Assembly (NCBI RefSeq): GCF_002198735.1
Contig: NZ_MWLO01000123.1
Coordinates: forward strand, 151,623 to 215,622
From: Ideonella sp. A 288
GTDB taxonomy: Bacteria > Pseudomonadota > Gammaproteobacteria > Burkholderiales > Burkholderiaceae_C
Reading direction: 5' to 3'
DNA length: 64,000 nucleotides
The notes under the pieces were generated by a model, which did no database searches, had not been told where the DNA came from, and was given only the letters and a program-made list of their open reading frames with translations. Shown here piece after piece: positions 1-8,708 of the stretch (position 1 is the first letter of the stretch; each line of letters opens with the position of its first letter). The position numbers were made by a program, and so were the translations under genes.

Positions 1-255
1 TCACAGGGCCCGCGCGGCATCGTCAAGGGCACGCAGATCGTGTTCGCGCCCGCTGCCTTGCAGCTCGATGCCGCGGCCGCCCACCGGCTTGCGCATTTGC
101 CGGGGTGCCATGATCTGCCCTCGGCGCACGCCCGCTTCGACTCCCATGACCCCTTGTGCAGCGTGAGCGCCAGCGGCCCCAGCGCCGAGGCCGTGCGCGC
201 ATCGCTCGAACGCGGCCGAGAGGCCGCACTGGCTTGCCTGGAGACCCTCCGATGA
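1..255 (+). CDS. ATP-grasp family protein, C-terminal part (Orf17-like)
   Basis: The reading frame is open from the window edge and stops at 253-255, leaving 84 visible codons. The tail carries the pattern typical of the C-terminus of ATP-grasp enzymes of the Orf17 type: a segment on a permitted 'ARFDSHDPLCSVSASG' surface followed by an Ala/Arg-rich helix. In methylotrophs such a gene often lies directly before mch and is thought to serve H4MPT biosynthesis; that role is inferred from context. The stop overlaps the mch start (ATGA), which suggests translational coupling. The ATP-binding core lies outside the window, so the family call rests on the tail and the neighbourhood. Confidence 0.65.
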   Translation, partial: SQGPRGIVKGTQIVFAPAALQLDAAAAHRLAHLPGCHDLPSAHARFDSHDPLCSVSASGPSAEAVRASLERGREAALACLETLR

Positions 256-1256
256 CCACCCCGACGCCACCCCTGGCGAACTGCAGCCTCAGCGTCAATG
301 CGCTCGCCCGACCGCTGGTCGCGCAGCTGCTGGCCGAGGCAGACCGCCTGAACCTGCACGTCGTCCGCGACCCATCCGGGGCCTGCATCGTCGACGCCGG
401 CATCGAGGCCGGCGGCAGCGTGGAGGCCGGCCTGCTGATCGGCGAGATCTGCATGGGCGGGCTGGGCCAGGTGCGGCTGCGCAGCGGCGTGCAGGACGGC
501 TGGCCCAGCTGGCTCGAGGTGGCCAGCGCCCAGCCGGTGCTGGCCTGCCTGGGCAGCCAGTACGCCGGCTGGAGCCTGTCCGCCAGCAAGGAGGAAACCG
601 GCGGCAAGAAGTTCTTTTCGCTGGGCTCCGGCCCGGCACGTGCGCTGGCTGCCAAGGAGAAGCTGTTCGGCGAGCTCGGCTACCACGACCGCGCCGACGC
701 CGGCGTGCTGGTGCTCGAGGTCGATCGACCGCCGCCGCGGGTGATCATCGACAAGCTGCTGCGCGACTGCGGCCTGCCGGCCGAGGCGTTGACGCTGATC
801 CTCACGCCGACGACCAGCCTGGCCGGCACCACGCAGGTGGTGGCGCGGGTGCTCGAGGTGGCCTTGCACAAGGCGCACGAACTGGGCTTTGACCTGGGCC
901 ACATCGTCGGTGGCAGCGCGACTGCACCACTGCCCGCGCCCAGCCCCGATGGCGTGCAGGCCATGGGCCGCACCAACGATGCCATCCTGTATGGCGGTCG
1001 CGTCTGCCTGACAGTGCGAGGCGACGACGAGGCGGCTCGGGGGCTGGCCAAAGCCCTGCCGTCGCGCAACTCGCGCGACTTCGGACGCTCGTTCGCCGAC
1101 ATCTTCAAGGATGTCGGCTACGACTTCTACCAGATCGACGGCGCGTTGTTCGCGCCGGCAGAGGTGTGGGTTGCCAACCTCGACAGCGGCCACACCTGGC
1201 ACGCCGGAGCGCTCGACATGGCGCTGCTCACCGCCGCCTGGCTGAAGGAGGCCTGA
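252..1256 (+). CDS. mch: Methenyltetrahydromethanopterin cyclohydrolase
   Basis: This 334-residue cytoplasmic enzyme hydrolyses methenyl-H4MPT to 5-formyl-H4MPT in the oxidation of formaldehyde to formate. Length and content match bacterial Mch. Near the N-terminus is the family segment containing GGSVEAGLLIGEICMGG, followed by the central LILTPTTSLAGTTQ and HIVGGSA stretches. The start is the ATG at 252, overlapping the preceding stop by ATGA; an upstream in-frame ATG at 156 would only add a low-complexity arginine-rich leader read inside the previous gene. The next gene starts in the TGATG at 1256. The order ATP-grasp, mch, orf5, orf7, fae is the classic H4MPT gene block of methylotrophic proteobacteria. 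Confidence 0.95.
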   Translation: MTTPTPPLANCSLSVNALARPLVAQLLAEADRLNLHVVRDPSGACIVDAGIEAGGSVEAGLLIGEICMGGLGQVRLRSGVQDGWPSWLEVASAQPVLACLGSQYAGWSLSASKEETGGKKFFSLGSGPARALAAKEKLFGELGYHDRADAGVLVLEVDRPPPRVIIDKLLRDCGLPAEALTLILTPTTSLAGTTQVVARVLEVALHKAHELGFDLGHIVGGSATAPLPAPSPDGVQAMGRTNDAILYGGRVCLTVRGDDEAARGLAKALPSRNSRDFGRSFADIFKDVGYDFYQIDGALFAPAEVWVANLDSGHTWHAGALDMALLTAAWLKEA

Positions 1257-2227
1257 TGCCGCGACCCACCGTGGCCATCATGACCGACGAAACCGGCTGG
1301 CACACGCGCCAGCTGCAGGCGGCGCTGCGCGAGCGGGGCGGCATTGGCCGCTGCGTCGACCTGGCCGATTGCCGCATCGACACCGGCGCGTCGTGGCATG
1401 GCCTGGTCATCCCGGGCTTCGGCCGCGACCTGCCCGACGCGGCGCTGGTGCGCGGCATCGCCGGTGGCAGCTTCGAGCAGGTCACCAAGCGCCTGGGCGT
1501 GCTGCACGCGCTGCGCGAACTGGGCGTGCCGGTCTACAACGACGCCCGGGCCATCGAGCGCAGCGTCGACAAGTCGATGACCAGCCTGCTGCTGCATGCC
1601 GCAGGCATCCCGACCCCGCCCACCTGGGCGACCGAGTCGTTTGCACAGGCGCAGCGCATCGTGATGCGCGAGGCCGCGGCGGGGCATGCTCTGGTGCTCA
1701 AGCCCCTGTTCGGTTCGCAAGGCAAGGGGCTGCAACGGGTCGGCCATGTGGACGGCGTGCACCATCCGCTGCCGCCGATCGACAAGGTCTACGGCTCGCT
1801 GGCCTACCTGCAACGCTTCCTGCCGCCGGCCGACACGCCGGGTTTCGATTGGCGGGTGCTGGTGGTGGGCGGCCGCGCGGTCACCGCCATGCGGCGGGTC
1901 AGTGCGCATTGGGTCCACAACCTGGCGCAGGGCGCCCGGTGCGAGCCCGAGACACTGACGCCCGAGCTGGCGCAGCTGGCCGAGGCGGCGGCACGGGCGC
2001 TGGGCATGGACTATGCGGGCGTCGACCTGATGCCCGTGGCGGCCCGTGCCTCGGGTGCCGCGACACCCGGCATCCAGGTCATCGAGGTCAACGGCGTTGC
2101 CGCCTGGCAGGGCCTGCAGCGCGTGACCGGCTTCAACATCGCCCGGGCCATCGTCGACGATCTGCTGGACCGCAAGCTCGCCGGTGCGGTCAGGGCGGCA
2201 GACGCTGAGCGTTCGCGGCGCGCATGA
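1256..2227 (+). CDS. RimK-type ATP-grasp ligase of the H4MPT cluster (Orf5)
   Basis: This 323-residue protein has an ATP-grasp fold of the RimK/MptN type. It shows an N-terminal pre-ATP-grasp Rossmann-like part, a glycine-rich ATP loop near residues 155-165 (KPLFGSQGKGL), and a C-terminal metal-binding segment ending in IEVNGVAAWQG. The archaeal relative MptN adds glutamate to tetrahydromethanopterin, so the probable role here is a glutamate-type ligation in H4MPT or methylofuran synthesis; this is inference. The start ATG at 1256 overlaps the mch stop (TGATG), and the end overlaps the next start (ATGA at 2224), so the genes are tightly coupled. Confidence 0.85.
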   Translation: MPRPTVAIMTDETGWHTRQLQAALRERGGIGRCVDLADCRIDTGASWHGLVIPGFGRDLPDAALVRGIAGGSFEQVTKRLGVLHALRELGVPVYNDARAIERSVDKSMTSLLLHAAGIPTPPTWATESFAQAQRIVMREAAAGHALVLKPLFGSQGKGLQRVGHVDGVHHPLPPIDKVYGSLAYLQRFLPPADTPGFDWRVLVVGGRAVTAMRRVSAHWVHNLAQGARCEPETLTPELAQLAEAAARALGMDYAGVDLMPVAARASGAATPGIQVIEVNGVAAWQGLQRVTGFNIARAIVDDLLDRKLAGAVRAADAERSRRA

Positions 2228-3102
2228 GCTTGGTCGACCGGGCCAGGGCCAGCTTCCTGCGCGCCTGCGAACTCGACGTCGAGGTGCGCAAGCCCGGCAA
2301 CGTCAGCCGCTTCTCGCCGGGCCATGGCATGCAGGCCGAGCAGTTCGTCGCCAGCGCCCGGGCCGCCGCCGGTCCGATGTTCGCGCACGGTGCCCGGGTG
2401 GGCGATCGGATCGAGGCGGCGGTCAACGCCACCTGGGCCGTGGCGGGCTGCAACACCAACCTGGGCATCCTGCTGCTGTGCGCCCCCATCGCCCGGGCCA
2501 TCGAGACGCTGTCGGGTGCCCTCTGTGCATCGGCGCTGCGGGAGTCGGTCGAATCGGCGCTGGCCGGTCTCGACCTCGCCGATGCGCGCTCCGCCTATCG
2601 CGCCATCGCCCGAGCCACCCCGGGCGGCCTGGGCTCGGCCCCCGACGAGGACGTGCGCCAGGCGCCGAGCGTGGACCTGCGCGCGGCCATGGCACTGGCC
2701 GCGCACCGCGACAGCATCGCGCGCCAGTACCGCGACGGCTTCGCAGACCTCTTCGAGGTGGGGCTTCCCGCCCTGGGGTCAGGGTTCTCACTGATGAACG
2801 CGCTGGCCGTGCAGGACGCGGCCAGCCACCTGGCGCCGGCCGTCCAGCGCCTGTACCTCACCTGCCTGGCCCGCTGGCCCGATTCACACATTGTTCGAAT
2901 TCACGGCGAGGCCGTGGCACACAATGTCATGGCTGCGGCGCAGCGCTGGCTGGACCGAGCGGCGACCGATGGGCCGCTCGACGAGGCCTCGGGTTTCTCC
3001 GACTGGGACGCCAGCCTGAAGGCGCAGCGCATCAACCCCGGCACCAGTGCAGACCTCACCGTGGCCACATTGATGCTGGCCGGCTGCCTGGCGCCATCTT
3101 GA
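2224..3102 (+). CDS. Triphosphoribosyl-dephospho-CoA synthase-like protein (Orf7)
   Basis: This 292-residue protein is of the CitG/MdcB family. The family fingerprint is clear: an early EVRKPGNVSRFSPGH segment and later TNLGILLL and DVRQAPS segments. In citrate lyase systems CitG makes the prosthetic-group precursor from dephospho-CoA and ATP. The copy in methylotroph H4MPT clusters (Orf7) is instead thought to add the ribosyl side chain during H4MPT synthesis, which would suit the beta-ribosylation chemistry; no residue here proves that. It overlaps orf5 by ATGA and ends 137 bases before fae. Confidence 0.85.
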   Translation: MSLVDRARASFLRACELDVEVRKPGNVSRFSPGHGMQAEQFVASARAAAGPMFAHGARVGDRIEAAVNATWAVAGCNTNLGILLLCAPIARAIETLSGALCASALRESVESALAGLDLADARSAYRAIARATPGGLGSAPDEDVRQAPSVDLRAAMALAAHRDSIARQYRDGFADLFEVGLPALGSGFSLMNALAVQDAASHLAPAVQRLYLTCLARWPDSHIVRIHGEAVAHNVMAAAQRWLDRAATDGPLDEASGFSDWDASLKAQRINPGTSADLTVATLMLAGCLAPS

Positions 3103-3239
3103 GGCCCGAACCCCGGCCGCCGTGCGGCAATCGACCTTTCGAGCCACGATGGCACGGATCGTGATAGTCACCGTCTCGCATTGGCACTTCCAGCCGGTGT
3201 CGAGATTCCCCCAGAACGCACTACAGGAGAACAGAATCC

Positions 3240-3749
3240 ATGGCAAAGATTGATCGCATGATGGTTGGAGAGTCGCTCGTCGGTGACGGCAACGAAGTGG
3301 CGCACATCGACCTGATCATCGGACCGCGCGGCTCGCCCGCCGAGTCGGCGTTCGCGAACGCCTTGACCAACAACAAGGACGGCTTCACCTCGCTGCTGGC
3401 CGTGGTCGCACCCAACCTGCTGACCAAGCCCGCCACCGTGATGTTCAACAAGGTCACGATCAAGGGTGCCAAGCAGGCCGTCCAGATGTTCGGGCCAGCC
3501 CAGCGCGGCGTGGCCATGGCCGTGGCCGACTGCGTCGAGGACGGCACCATCCCGGTCGCCGAAGCCGACAACCTGTTCATCTGCGTTGGCGTCTTCATCC
3601 ACTGGCTGGCCGAAGACGACAAGAAGATCCAGGACTACAACTACCAGGCCGTCAAGGAGTCGATCAAGCGCGCCGTGTCGGGTTCGCCCACCGCCGCCGA
3701 AGTCGTTGCCAAGAAGGGCTCAGCGAGCCACCCGTTCGCAGCCAACTGA
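3240..3749 (+). CDS. fae: Formaldehyde-activating enzyme
   Basis: Fae condenses formaldehyde with H4MPT to methylene-H4MPT, the entry step of the pathway. The 169-residue product matches Fae in length and aligns throughout. His22 in the AHIDL segment corresponds to the catalytic histidine (His17 in Methylorubrum extorquens numbering), and the later [13 protein letters not shown] stretch is characteristic. A strong ribosome binding site (AGGAGA, 3225-3230) sits about 9 bases before the ATG. The 137-base leader after orf7 suggests a promoter of its own, as expected for a highly expressed enzyme. A GC-rich hairpin follows at 3800-3837. A paralogue lacking the histidine lies at 17616. Confidence 0.97.
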   Translation: MAKIDRMMVGESLVGDGNEVAHIDLIIGPRGSPAESAFANALTNNKDGFTSLLAVVAPNLLTKPATVMFNKVTIKGAKQAVQMFGPAQRGVAMAVADCVEDGTIPVAEADNLFICVGVFIHWLAEDDKKIQDYNYQAVKESIKRAVSGSPTAAEVVAKKGSASHPFAAN

Positions 3750-3799
3750 TGCCCCGCGTGCCGCCCCTGGGCGGCATGTTCGGCCTCGGCTGATGCAGG

Positions 3800-3837
3800 C
3801 GCGCCACACCGGGCAACCGGGTGGCGCGTTGTCGTTT
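3800..3837. terminator. Hairpin terminator between convergent fae and folB
   Basis: CGCGCCAC (3800-3807) and CCGGGTGGCGCG (3817-3828) pair into a stem of about 12 bp with one bulge and a short loop. TTGTCGTTT follows on the plus strand. It lies 50 bases after the fae stop and before the folB stop, so it probably ends fae transcription. Confidence 0.65.
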
Positions 3838-3883
3838 CAGGGCCGTTCGGTCGGTCGATGCGCCGGGCAGGGCGCACAGCCGG

Positions 3884-4381
3884 TCAGTGGGTGCCGGGCA
3901 CCATGCCCGATCCGATGAGCCGCAACACCGCAGCGCCACCGCGGGCCGATGGGGTGTCCGCGATCGGTCGAACACGCTCGATCTGCACGCCCACGGCGCT
4001 GACGTCGCTGAACTTCTTCGGCTTGACCACCTTGACGCGCACCCAGCTGGCGCCGAACTCGTCGATCAGGATCGTGGCCACGGTCTCGGCGAAGGCCTCC
4101 AGCAACTGCAGCCGGTGCTCGACCAGGAGCCGCCGCAGCCGTTCGCAGACCACGCTGTAGTCGATGGTGTCGTGGATGCGGTCGGTGTCGCAGGCCCGTG
4201 CCCGCTGCACGCCCGCCTGCACGTCGATGACCACCGGCTGCGGTTTGTGCAGTTCGGACTCGTGGATGCCGATGACGGTCTCGCCGATGAAGCCCTCGAT
4301 GAAGATCAGGTCCATGCGAGCGGCAGCCGGCTCGGCATGGGTGGCGTGCACGGGCAGGTGGGTCGGCAGGCTGGTGGGCAA
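3884..4381 (-). CDS. folB: Dihydroneopterin aldolase
   Basis: FolB cleaves dihydroneopterin in pterin (folate, and here possibly methanopterin) biosynthesis. The core of 143 residues starts at an ATG at 4315 (MDLIFIEGF) and shows the family features: a Glu in the first strand, GIHESEL, and the YSVVCERLRRLL segment. That ATG has no visible Shine-Dalgarno sequence. An excellent AGGAG lies at 4388-4392, six bases before an in-frame TTG at 4381, giving a 22-residue Pro/His-rich extension, so I chose the TTG. The C-terminal tail is also longer than usual. The gene is convergent with fae and divergent from the sigma-54 regulator; its position in an H4MPT island suggests a role in making that cofactor. 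Confidence 0.8.
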   Translation of the reverse strand: MPTSLPTHLPVHATHAEPAAARMDLIFIEGFIGETVIGIHESELHKPQPVVIDVQAGVQRARACDTDRIHDTIDYSVVCERLRRLLVEHRLQLLEAFAETVATILIDEFGASWVRVKVVKPKKFSDVSAVGVQIERVRPIADTPSARGGAAVLRLIGSGMVPGTH

Positions 4382-4394
4382 GGAGGTCTCCTGT

Positions 4395-4409
4395 GCAGAC
4401 TCGGTCTGC
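4395..4409. promoter_or_regulatory. Short perfect palindrome between folB and the regulator gene
   Basis: GCAGAC-TCG-GTCTGC is a 6-3-6 inverted repeat. It sits just upstream of the folB ribosome binding site and about 180 bases before the divergent activator gene. It could be an operator for either; only the symmetry supports this. Confidence 0.25.
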
Positions 4410-4586
4410 GGTCTGGTTGTAGCATTCAACGGCGCGGGAGCCCGGGTGCAAAATCCAGGCCACGATTCGAGGGAACCTGTCACTGGCCGTGCCACCCGTG
4501 TTTCACCCGGGTGCGCGGGGGGCCACGGCGCCACAGAATGACAGGATGCTGCCAACCATGGCGGCCGCTGCAAATTGGAGACATCG

Positions 4587-6650
4587 ATGGCGCTGACGCT
4601 GCCACGCTCGGGACCGCACGCCGATCGGCACGCCGACCATGTCCTGGACATCGTGCAGGTCGGCTTCAACGGCCAGGCCAATGACCTGGTCTCGCGGTCC
4701 TGGAGCCGGTGCCTGAACGAGTACCAGTTGCACCCCGACAAGCCGCGGGAGCCGACCGTGCTCAACCGCGCCGCGCTCGAAGAGCGACGCGCTCGCCGGG
4801 CCGACGTCATCGACTGCGCGCGCTACGAGATGACCACGCTGTACCAGCAACTGGGCGACAACGAGTCCGCCGTGGTGCTGACCGACACCGACGGCGTGAT
4901 CATCCACCTGGTGTCGTCGCCCGAGTTCGCGGCCGAGGTCGAGCCGCTCGGCATGTGTGCCGGCGGCATCTGGAGCGAAAGCGCGGCCGGTACCAACGGC
5001 ATGGGCACCTGCCTGTTCGCGGCCAGCCCGGTGTCGGTGCGGCGCGAGGACCATTTCTACACCCAGTTCAAGCAGCTCACCTGCTCGGCCGTGCCGGTGT
5101 TCGACCCCTCCGGCCAGATCGTCGCGGTGCTGGATGTGTCCAGCCGATCGGCCTTGATGCAGCAGCACCTGCTGGTGCTGCTCGGCATGACCGCTCGCAT
5201 GATCGAGAACCGCCTCATCGACAAGCAGTTCCGCAATGCGCATCCGCTGCATTTCCACAGCCGCCCCGAGTTCGTCTACACGCTGCACGAAGGCAAGCTG
5301 GCCGTCGGTGACGATGGCCGCATCCTCGCCGCCAACCGCAGCGCGCTGTTCCAGCTCGGCCTGCAGTCGATGGACGACATCCGCCTCCGCCCCATCGAGG
5401 AGGTCTTCCAGACCTCGCTGGCGGACATGCTGCAGCGCAGCGCCTCTTCCTCCTTCCATCCGGTCGTGACCTATCGTGCCAACGCTGCGTCCCGTTTCTT
5501 TGCCGTGGCGCGCCGCCCGGCCGCTGACGCCGACGCGCCGGCGGGTCTCCCGATGATGGGGGGCGGGCCGATGCCCGCCACGCCGAGGCCGGCGGCACGG
5601 CCGACGGCACCGCGGCTCGCACCGACGGTGGCCACCTTCGAGGACCCGCGCCTGGCCGCCCAGTTCGACATGGCCCGCCGGGTGATCGCGCGCCGCACGC
5701 CTGTGCTGCTGTGCGGTGAAACAGGCTCGGGCAAGGAGGTCTTCGCCCGAGCGCTGCACGACGCCAGCCCGCATGCCGCGGGCGAGTTCATCGCCATCAA
5801 CTGCGCCAGCCTGCCCGAGAGCCTGATCGAGTCCGAACTCTTCGGCTACCGAGCCGGCGCCTTCACCGGCGCGCAGCGCACTGGCCGCCGAGGCAAGATC
5901 CTGCAGGCCAACGGCGGCACGCTGTTCCTCGACGAGATCGCCGACATGCCCTTCGAGCTGCAGGCGCGCTTGCTGCGTGTGCTCGACGAGCGTCGCGTCA
6001 CGCCGCTGGGCACCGAGGAAACGCACTCGGTGGATTTCCAGCTCATCAGCGCCAGCCATGGCCACCTGCCGACGCTGGTGCGCGATGGCCGGTTCCGCGA
6101 AGACCTGTTCTACCGTCTGGCCGGCATCGAGGTGCAGTTGCCACCGCTGCGCGACCGCAGCGACAAGCGCGCCCTGATCCGTGCCGTGCTGTCGGCAGAA
6201 GGCGGCACGGGTTCCGTGCTGAGCCCCGACGCCGAGCGAGCGCTGCTCGACCATGCCTGGCCCGGCAACATCCGCCAGCTGGGGCATGTGCTGCGCACGG
6301 CGGCGGCCTTGGCCGACGGCAACGTGATCACCTGCGAGCACCTGCCCACGCTGACGGCGATGCAGGCCTCGTCGGCGCGCCCCCCCATGCAGGCCGCATC
6401 CTCGTCGGCCATCCATGTGGCAGACCTCACCCCATCGGCTTCGGAGTTCGCCCCCCTGTCGGATGCGGACTGCCCTGTCAAACTCAACCCGATCCGGGCC
6501 AACGAGCGACAGGTGCTGTTGCAGATGCTCGAACAGCACCGCTGGAACGTGAGCAATGTCGCCAAGGCGCTCGATGTCAGCCGCAACACCCTCTACCGCA
6601 AGCTGCACAAGCTCCACATCCAGATCTCGCACCCCGAGCAGGGGCACTGA
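4587..6650 (+). CDS. Sigma-54-dependent transcriptional activator, AcoR type
   Basis: This 687-residue enhancer-binding protein has a GAF sensor domain at about residues 60-210, a PAS-like region at about 215-310, a Pro/Ala-rich linker, and a AAA+ ATPase from about 340 to 560. Walker A (GETGSGKE) is near residue 376 and the sigma-54 contact motif GAFTGA near 424; a Fis-type helix-turn-helix is near 650-685. The GAFTGA motif is intact, so it should activate RNA polymerase carrying sigma-54. The start is the ATG at 4587 with GGAG seven bases ahead; a TTG four codons upstream is the only alternative. A sigma-54-type promoter precedes fhcB 8 kb downstream, making the fhc operon a plausible target. 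Confidence 0.9.
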   Translation: MALTLPRSGPHADRHADHVLDIVQVGFNGQANDLVSRSWSRCLNEYQLHPDKPREPTVLNRAALEERRARRADVIDCARYEMTTLYQQLGDNESAVVLTDTDGVIIHLVSSPEFAAEVEPLGMCAGGIWSESAAGTNGMGTCLFAASPVSVRREDHFYTQFKQLTCSAVPVFDPSGQIVAVLDVSSRSALMQQHLLVLLGMTARMIENRLIDKQFRNAHPLHFHSRPEFVYTLHEGKLAVGDDGRILAANRSALFQLGLQSMDDIRLRPIEEVFQTSLADMLQRSASSSFHPVVTYRANAASRFFAVARRPAADADAPAGLPMMGGGPMPATPRPAARPTAPRLAPTVATFEDPRLAAQFDMARRVIARRTPVLLCGETGSGKEVFARALHDASPHAAGEFIAINCASLPESLIESELFGYRAGAFTGAQRTGRRGKILQANGGTLFLDEIADMPFELQARLLRVLDERRVTPLGTEETHSVDFQLISASHGHLPTLVRDGRFREDLFYRLAGIEVQLPPLRDRSDKRALIRAVLSAEGGTGSVLSPDAERALLDHAWPGNIRQLGHVLRTAAALADGNVITCEHLPTLTAMQASSARPPMQAASSSAIHVADLTPSASEFAPLSDADCPVKLNPIRANERQVLLQMLEQHRWNVSNVAKALDVSRNTLYRKLHKLHIQISHPEQGH

Positions 6651-6708
6651 GGTCGCTGCCAGACGGGGGCGCGGCGACAACGTCTCGCCAGATCCAGACG
6701 ACGCCACC

Positions 6709-7284
6709 ATGGCCGACGACTCGCCACCCCGTTCGCGCTTTGCGTGGTGCGTCACCGGCTCCGGGCATTTCCTGGACGAATCGATGGCACTGGCGGCGCG
6801 CCTGCCCGATGTCGACCTGTTCCTGTCGAGCGCAGGCGAAGAGGTGCTGGAGATCTACCAGCAGACGCTCGACGACCTGCGGTCGCGCTTTCGCGTGTTC
6901 CGCGACAAGACGGCCAGCGGCGTGCCGGTGGGCATGCTGTACGACGATGTCTATCACACCGTGATCGTGGCGCCGGCCACCAGCAACACCGTGGCCAAGT
7001 GCGCCTTCGGCATCAGCGACACCTTGCCTACCAACATGTTCGCGCAGGCGGGCAAGCTGGGCATCCCGGGCATCGTCTTTGCGTGCGACACCGAGCCGGT
7101 GGTGGTCACCAAGTCGCCACACGACTGGGTGACGCTGCGGCCGCGGCGCATCGAACTCGACAACGTCGAGCGCCTGCGCAGCATCGACCACTGCCATGTC
7201 GTCGCGTCGCCAGCCGAACTCGAGGCCGTGCTCGAGGCGCGGCTGAAGGAACTCTCGCTCGCATGGAACACATCCTCTTCCTGA
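6709..7284 (+). CDS. Flavoprotein of the DmrB type (probable dihydromethanopterin reductase)
   Basis: This 191-residue flavoprotein belongs to the phosphopantothenoylcysteine-decarboxylase-like fold. It shows WCVTGSGHFLDES near the N-terminus, the APATSNTVAKCAFGISDTL segment typical of FMN binding in this family, and a downstream PTNMFAQAG stretch. The archaeal relative DmrB reduces dihydromethanopterin to H4MPT, so the same final step of H4MPT synthesis is likely here. It starts 58 bases after the regulator and overlaps the next gene by 22 bases, forming an operon that runs to about 10000. Confidence 0.8.
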   Translation: MADDSPPRSRFAWCVTGSGHFLDESMALAARLPDVDLFLSSAGEEVLEIYQQTLDDLRSRFRVFRDKTASGVPVGMLYDDVYHTVIVAPATSNTVAKCAFGISDTLPTNMFAQAGKLGIPGIVFACDTEPVVVTKSPHDWVTLRPRRIELDNVERLRSIDHCHVVASPAELEAVLEARLKELSLAWNTSSS

Positions 7285-8708
7285 CCGGCCACCTGGCGCA
7301 GCCGAGTCTGGAACGGGTGCTGTCCGGGCTCGAGCCGGCGCCGTTCACCTGGGAGGTGCGCGACCTGGGTCTGCAGGTGGCGGCGCTGATGACCGCCGAC
7401 ATGGTCCGGCGTCGCCTGCCGCATCCGGTGAACGCACCGGTGAACACCGCCGGGGAGGGCGCCCCGCGGCGGATCGACCGGGTCATCGTGCCCGGGCGAT
7501 GCCGCGGCGATGTCGACGGGCTGTCGAGCCACCTCGGCGTCACGGTGCAGCGCGGTCCCGAAGACCTGAAGGACCTGCCGCGCTTCTTCAGCCGGGCCGC
7601 CAAGCCGATCGCGCTGGACGACTACCGGGTGCAGATCTTCAGCGAGATCGTCGATGCGCCGCGGCTGAGCGTGGCGCAGATCGTCGAACGGGCACGGGCG
7701 CTGCAGTCGGACGGCGCCAACGTCATCGACCTGGGCTGCCTGCCCGACACCGCGTTCGAGCACCTGGCCGACAGCGTGCGGGCGCTCAAGGCCGAGGGAT
7801 TGCGCGTCAGCGTCGATTCGATGGACCCGCAGGAACTGCTGCGCGGTGGCCAGGCCGGCGCCGACTTCCTGCTCAGCCTGACAGTGGACACCTTGTGGGT
7901 CGCCAGAGAGGTGGCGTCGGTGCCGGTGCTGATCGGGCGAAGTCCGGACGACGAGGCGTCGCTGTGCGAGGCCATCGAGACGATGCAGGGCGAGGGCCGG
8001 CCGTTCCTGGCCGACGCCATCCTCGACCCGATTCCTTTCGGTCTGGCCGCGTCGATCGTGCGATATCACCGCTTGCGAGAGCGTTTCCCCCAGGTGCCGA
8101 TCATGATGGGCGTGGGCAACCTCACGGAGCTGACCGAGGCGGACACCAGCGGCATCAACGCGCTGCTGTTCGGCCTGTGCGCCGAACTTGACGTGGCCGC
8201 GGTGTTGACCACGCAGGTCAGCCCGCACGCCCGGCGCGCGGTGAAGGAGGCCGACTGGGCCCGGCGCATCATGCACGCCGCCCACCGCCACCGCACCTTG
8301 CCGAAGGGCTTGAGCGATGCCTTGAACACGGTGCATGCCAGGTACCCGTTCCCCGACACACCCGAGGAGATCGCGGCCACGGCGGCTCAGGTGCGCGACC
8401 CGAACTTCCGCATCCAGGTGTCCGGCGACGGGGTGCACGTCTACAACCGCGACGGCCTGCGCCTGGGGCAGGGCGCCTTCGAGCTTTGGCCGCAACTGGG
8501 GCTGGAGGACGACGCCGGCCACGCGTTCTACATGGGCGTCGAACTCGCGCGCGCCGAGATCGCCCTGCAACTGGGCAAGCGCTACGTGCAGGACCAGCCG
8601 TTGACCTGGGGATGCGCCGTGGACCGTACCGACCCCGACCTGGACGCGTGGTGCGCCCCTGGCACGCCCCTGGCTCATGGTTCGGGTCGCAAAGAACCTA
8701 CCCGATGA
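7263..8708 (+). CDS. Dihydropteroate-synthase-like protein of the H4MPT cluster
   Basis: This 481-residue protein has an N-terminal DUF6513-type region (MEHILFLTGHLAQPSL) and a central TIM barrel resembling dihydropteroate synthase, with GANVIDLGCLPD and RVSVDSMDPQEL replacing the folate enzyme's equivalents. Archaeal and methylotroph homologues are thought to join the pterin to a ribosylated aminobenzoate moiety in H4MPT synthesis, a step that true FolP does not perform; function is inferred from that family. It overlaps the flavoprotein gene by 22 bases and the next gene by ATGA. A separate canonical folP lies at 20274, consistent with distinct roles. Confidence 0.85.
   Translation: MEHILFLTGHLAQPSLERVLSGLEPAPFTWEVRDLGLQVAALMTADMVRRRLPHPVNAPVNTAGEGAPRRIDRVIVPGRCRGDVDGLSSHLGVTVQRGPEDLKDLPRFFSRAAKPIALDDYRVQIFSEIVDAPRLSVAQIVERARALQSDGANVIDLGCLPDTAFEHLADSVRALKAEGLRVSVDSMDPQELLRGGQAGADFLLSLTVDTLWVAREVASVPVLIGRSPDDEASLCEAIETMQGEGRPFLADAILDPIPFGLAASIVRYHRLRERFPQVPIMMGVGNLTELTEADTSGINALLFGLCAELDVAAVLTTQVSPHARRAVKEADWARRIMHAAHRHRTLPKGLSDALNTVHARYPFPDTPEEIAATAAQVRDPNFRIQVSGDGVHVYNRDGLRLGQGAFELWPQLGLEDDAGHAFYMGVELARAEIALQLGKRYVQDQPLTWGCAVDRTDPDLDAWCAPGTPLAHGSGRKEPTR

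Noticed and set aside
3150-3164. TGGCAC-N5-GTGA upstream of fae as a second sigma-54 promoter
   Set aside because: The -12 element has GA rather than the required GC, so the match is only half.
4475-4500. A similar TGGCACGG-N3-GTGA on the minus strand upstream of folB
   Set aside because: It lacks the invariant -12 GC; likeness to the fae site is noted but not enough to call.
4503-6755. A 750-codon open frame on the minus strand opposite the sigma-54 activator
   Set aside because: It lacks any domain pattern, is His/Gln/Arg rich, and is the usual antisense shadow of a high-GC gene.
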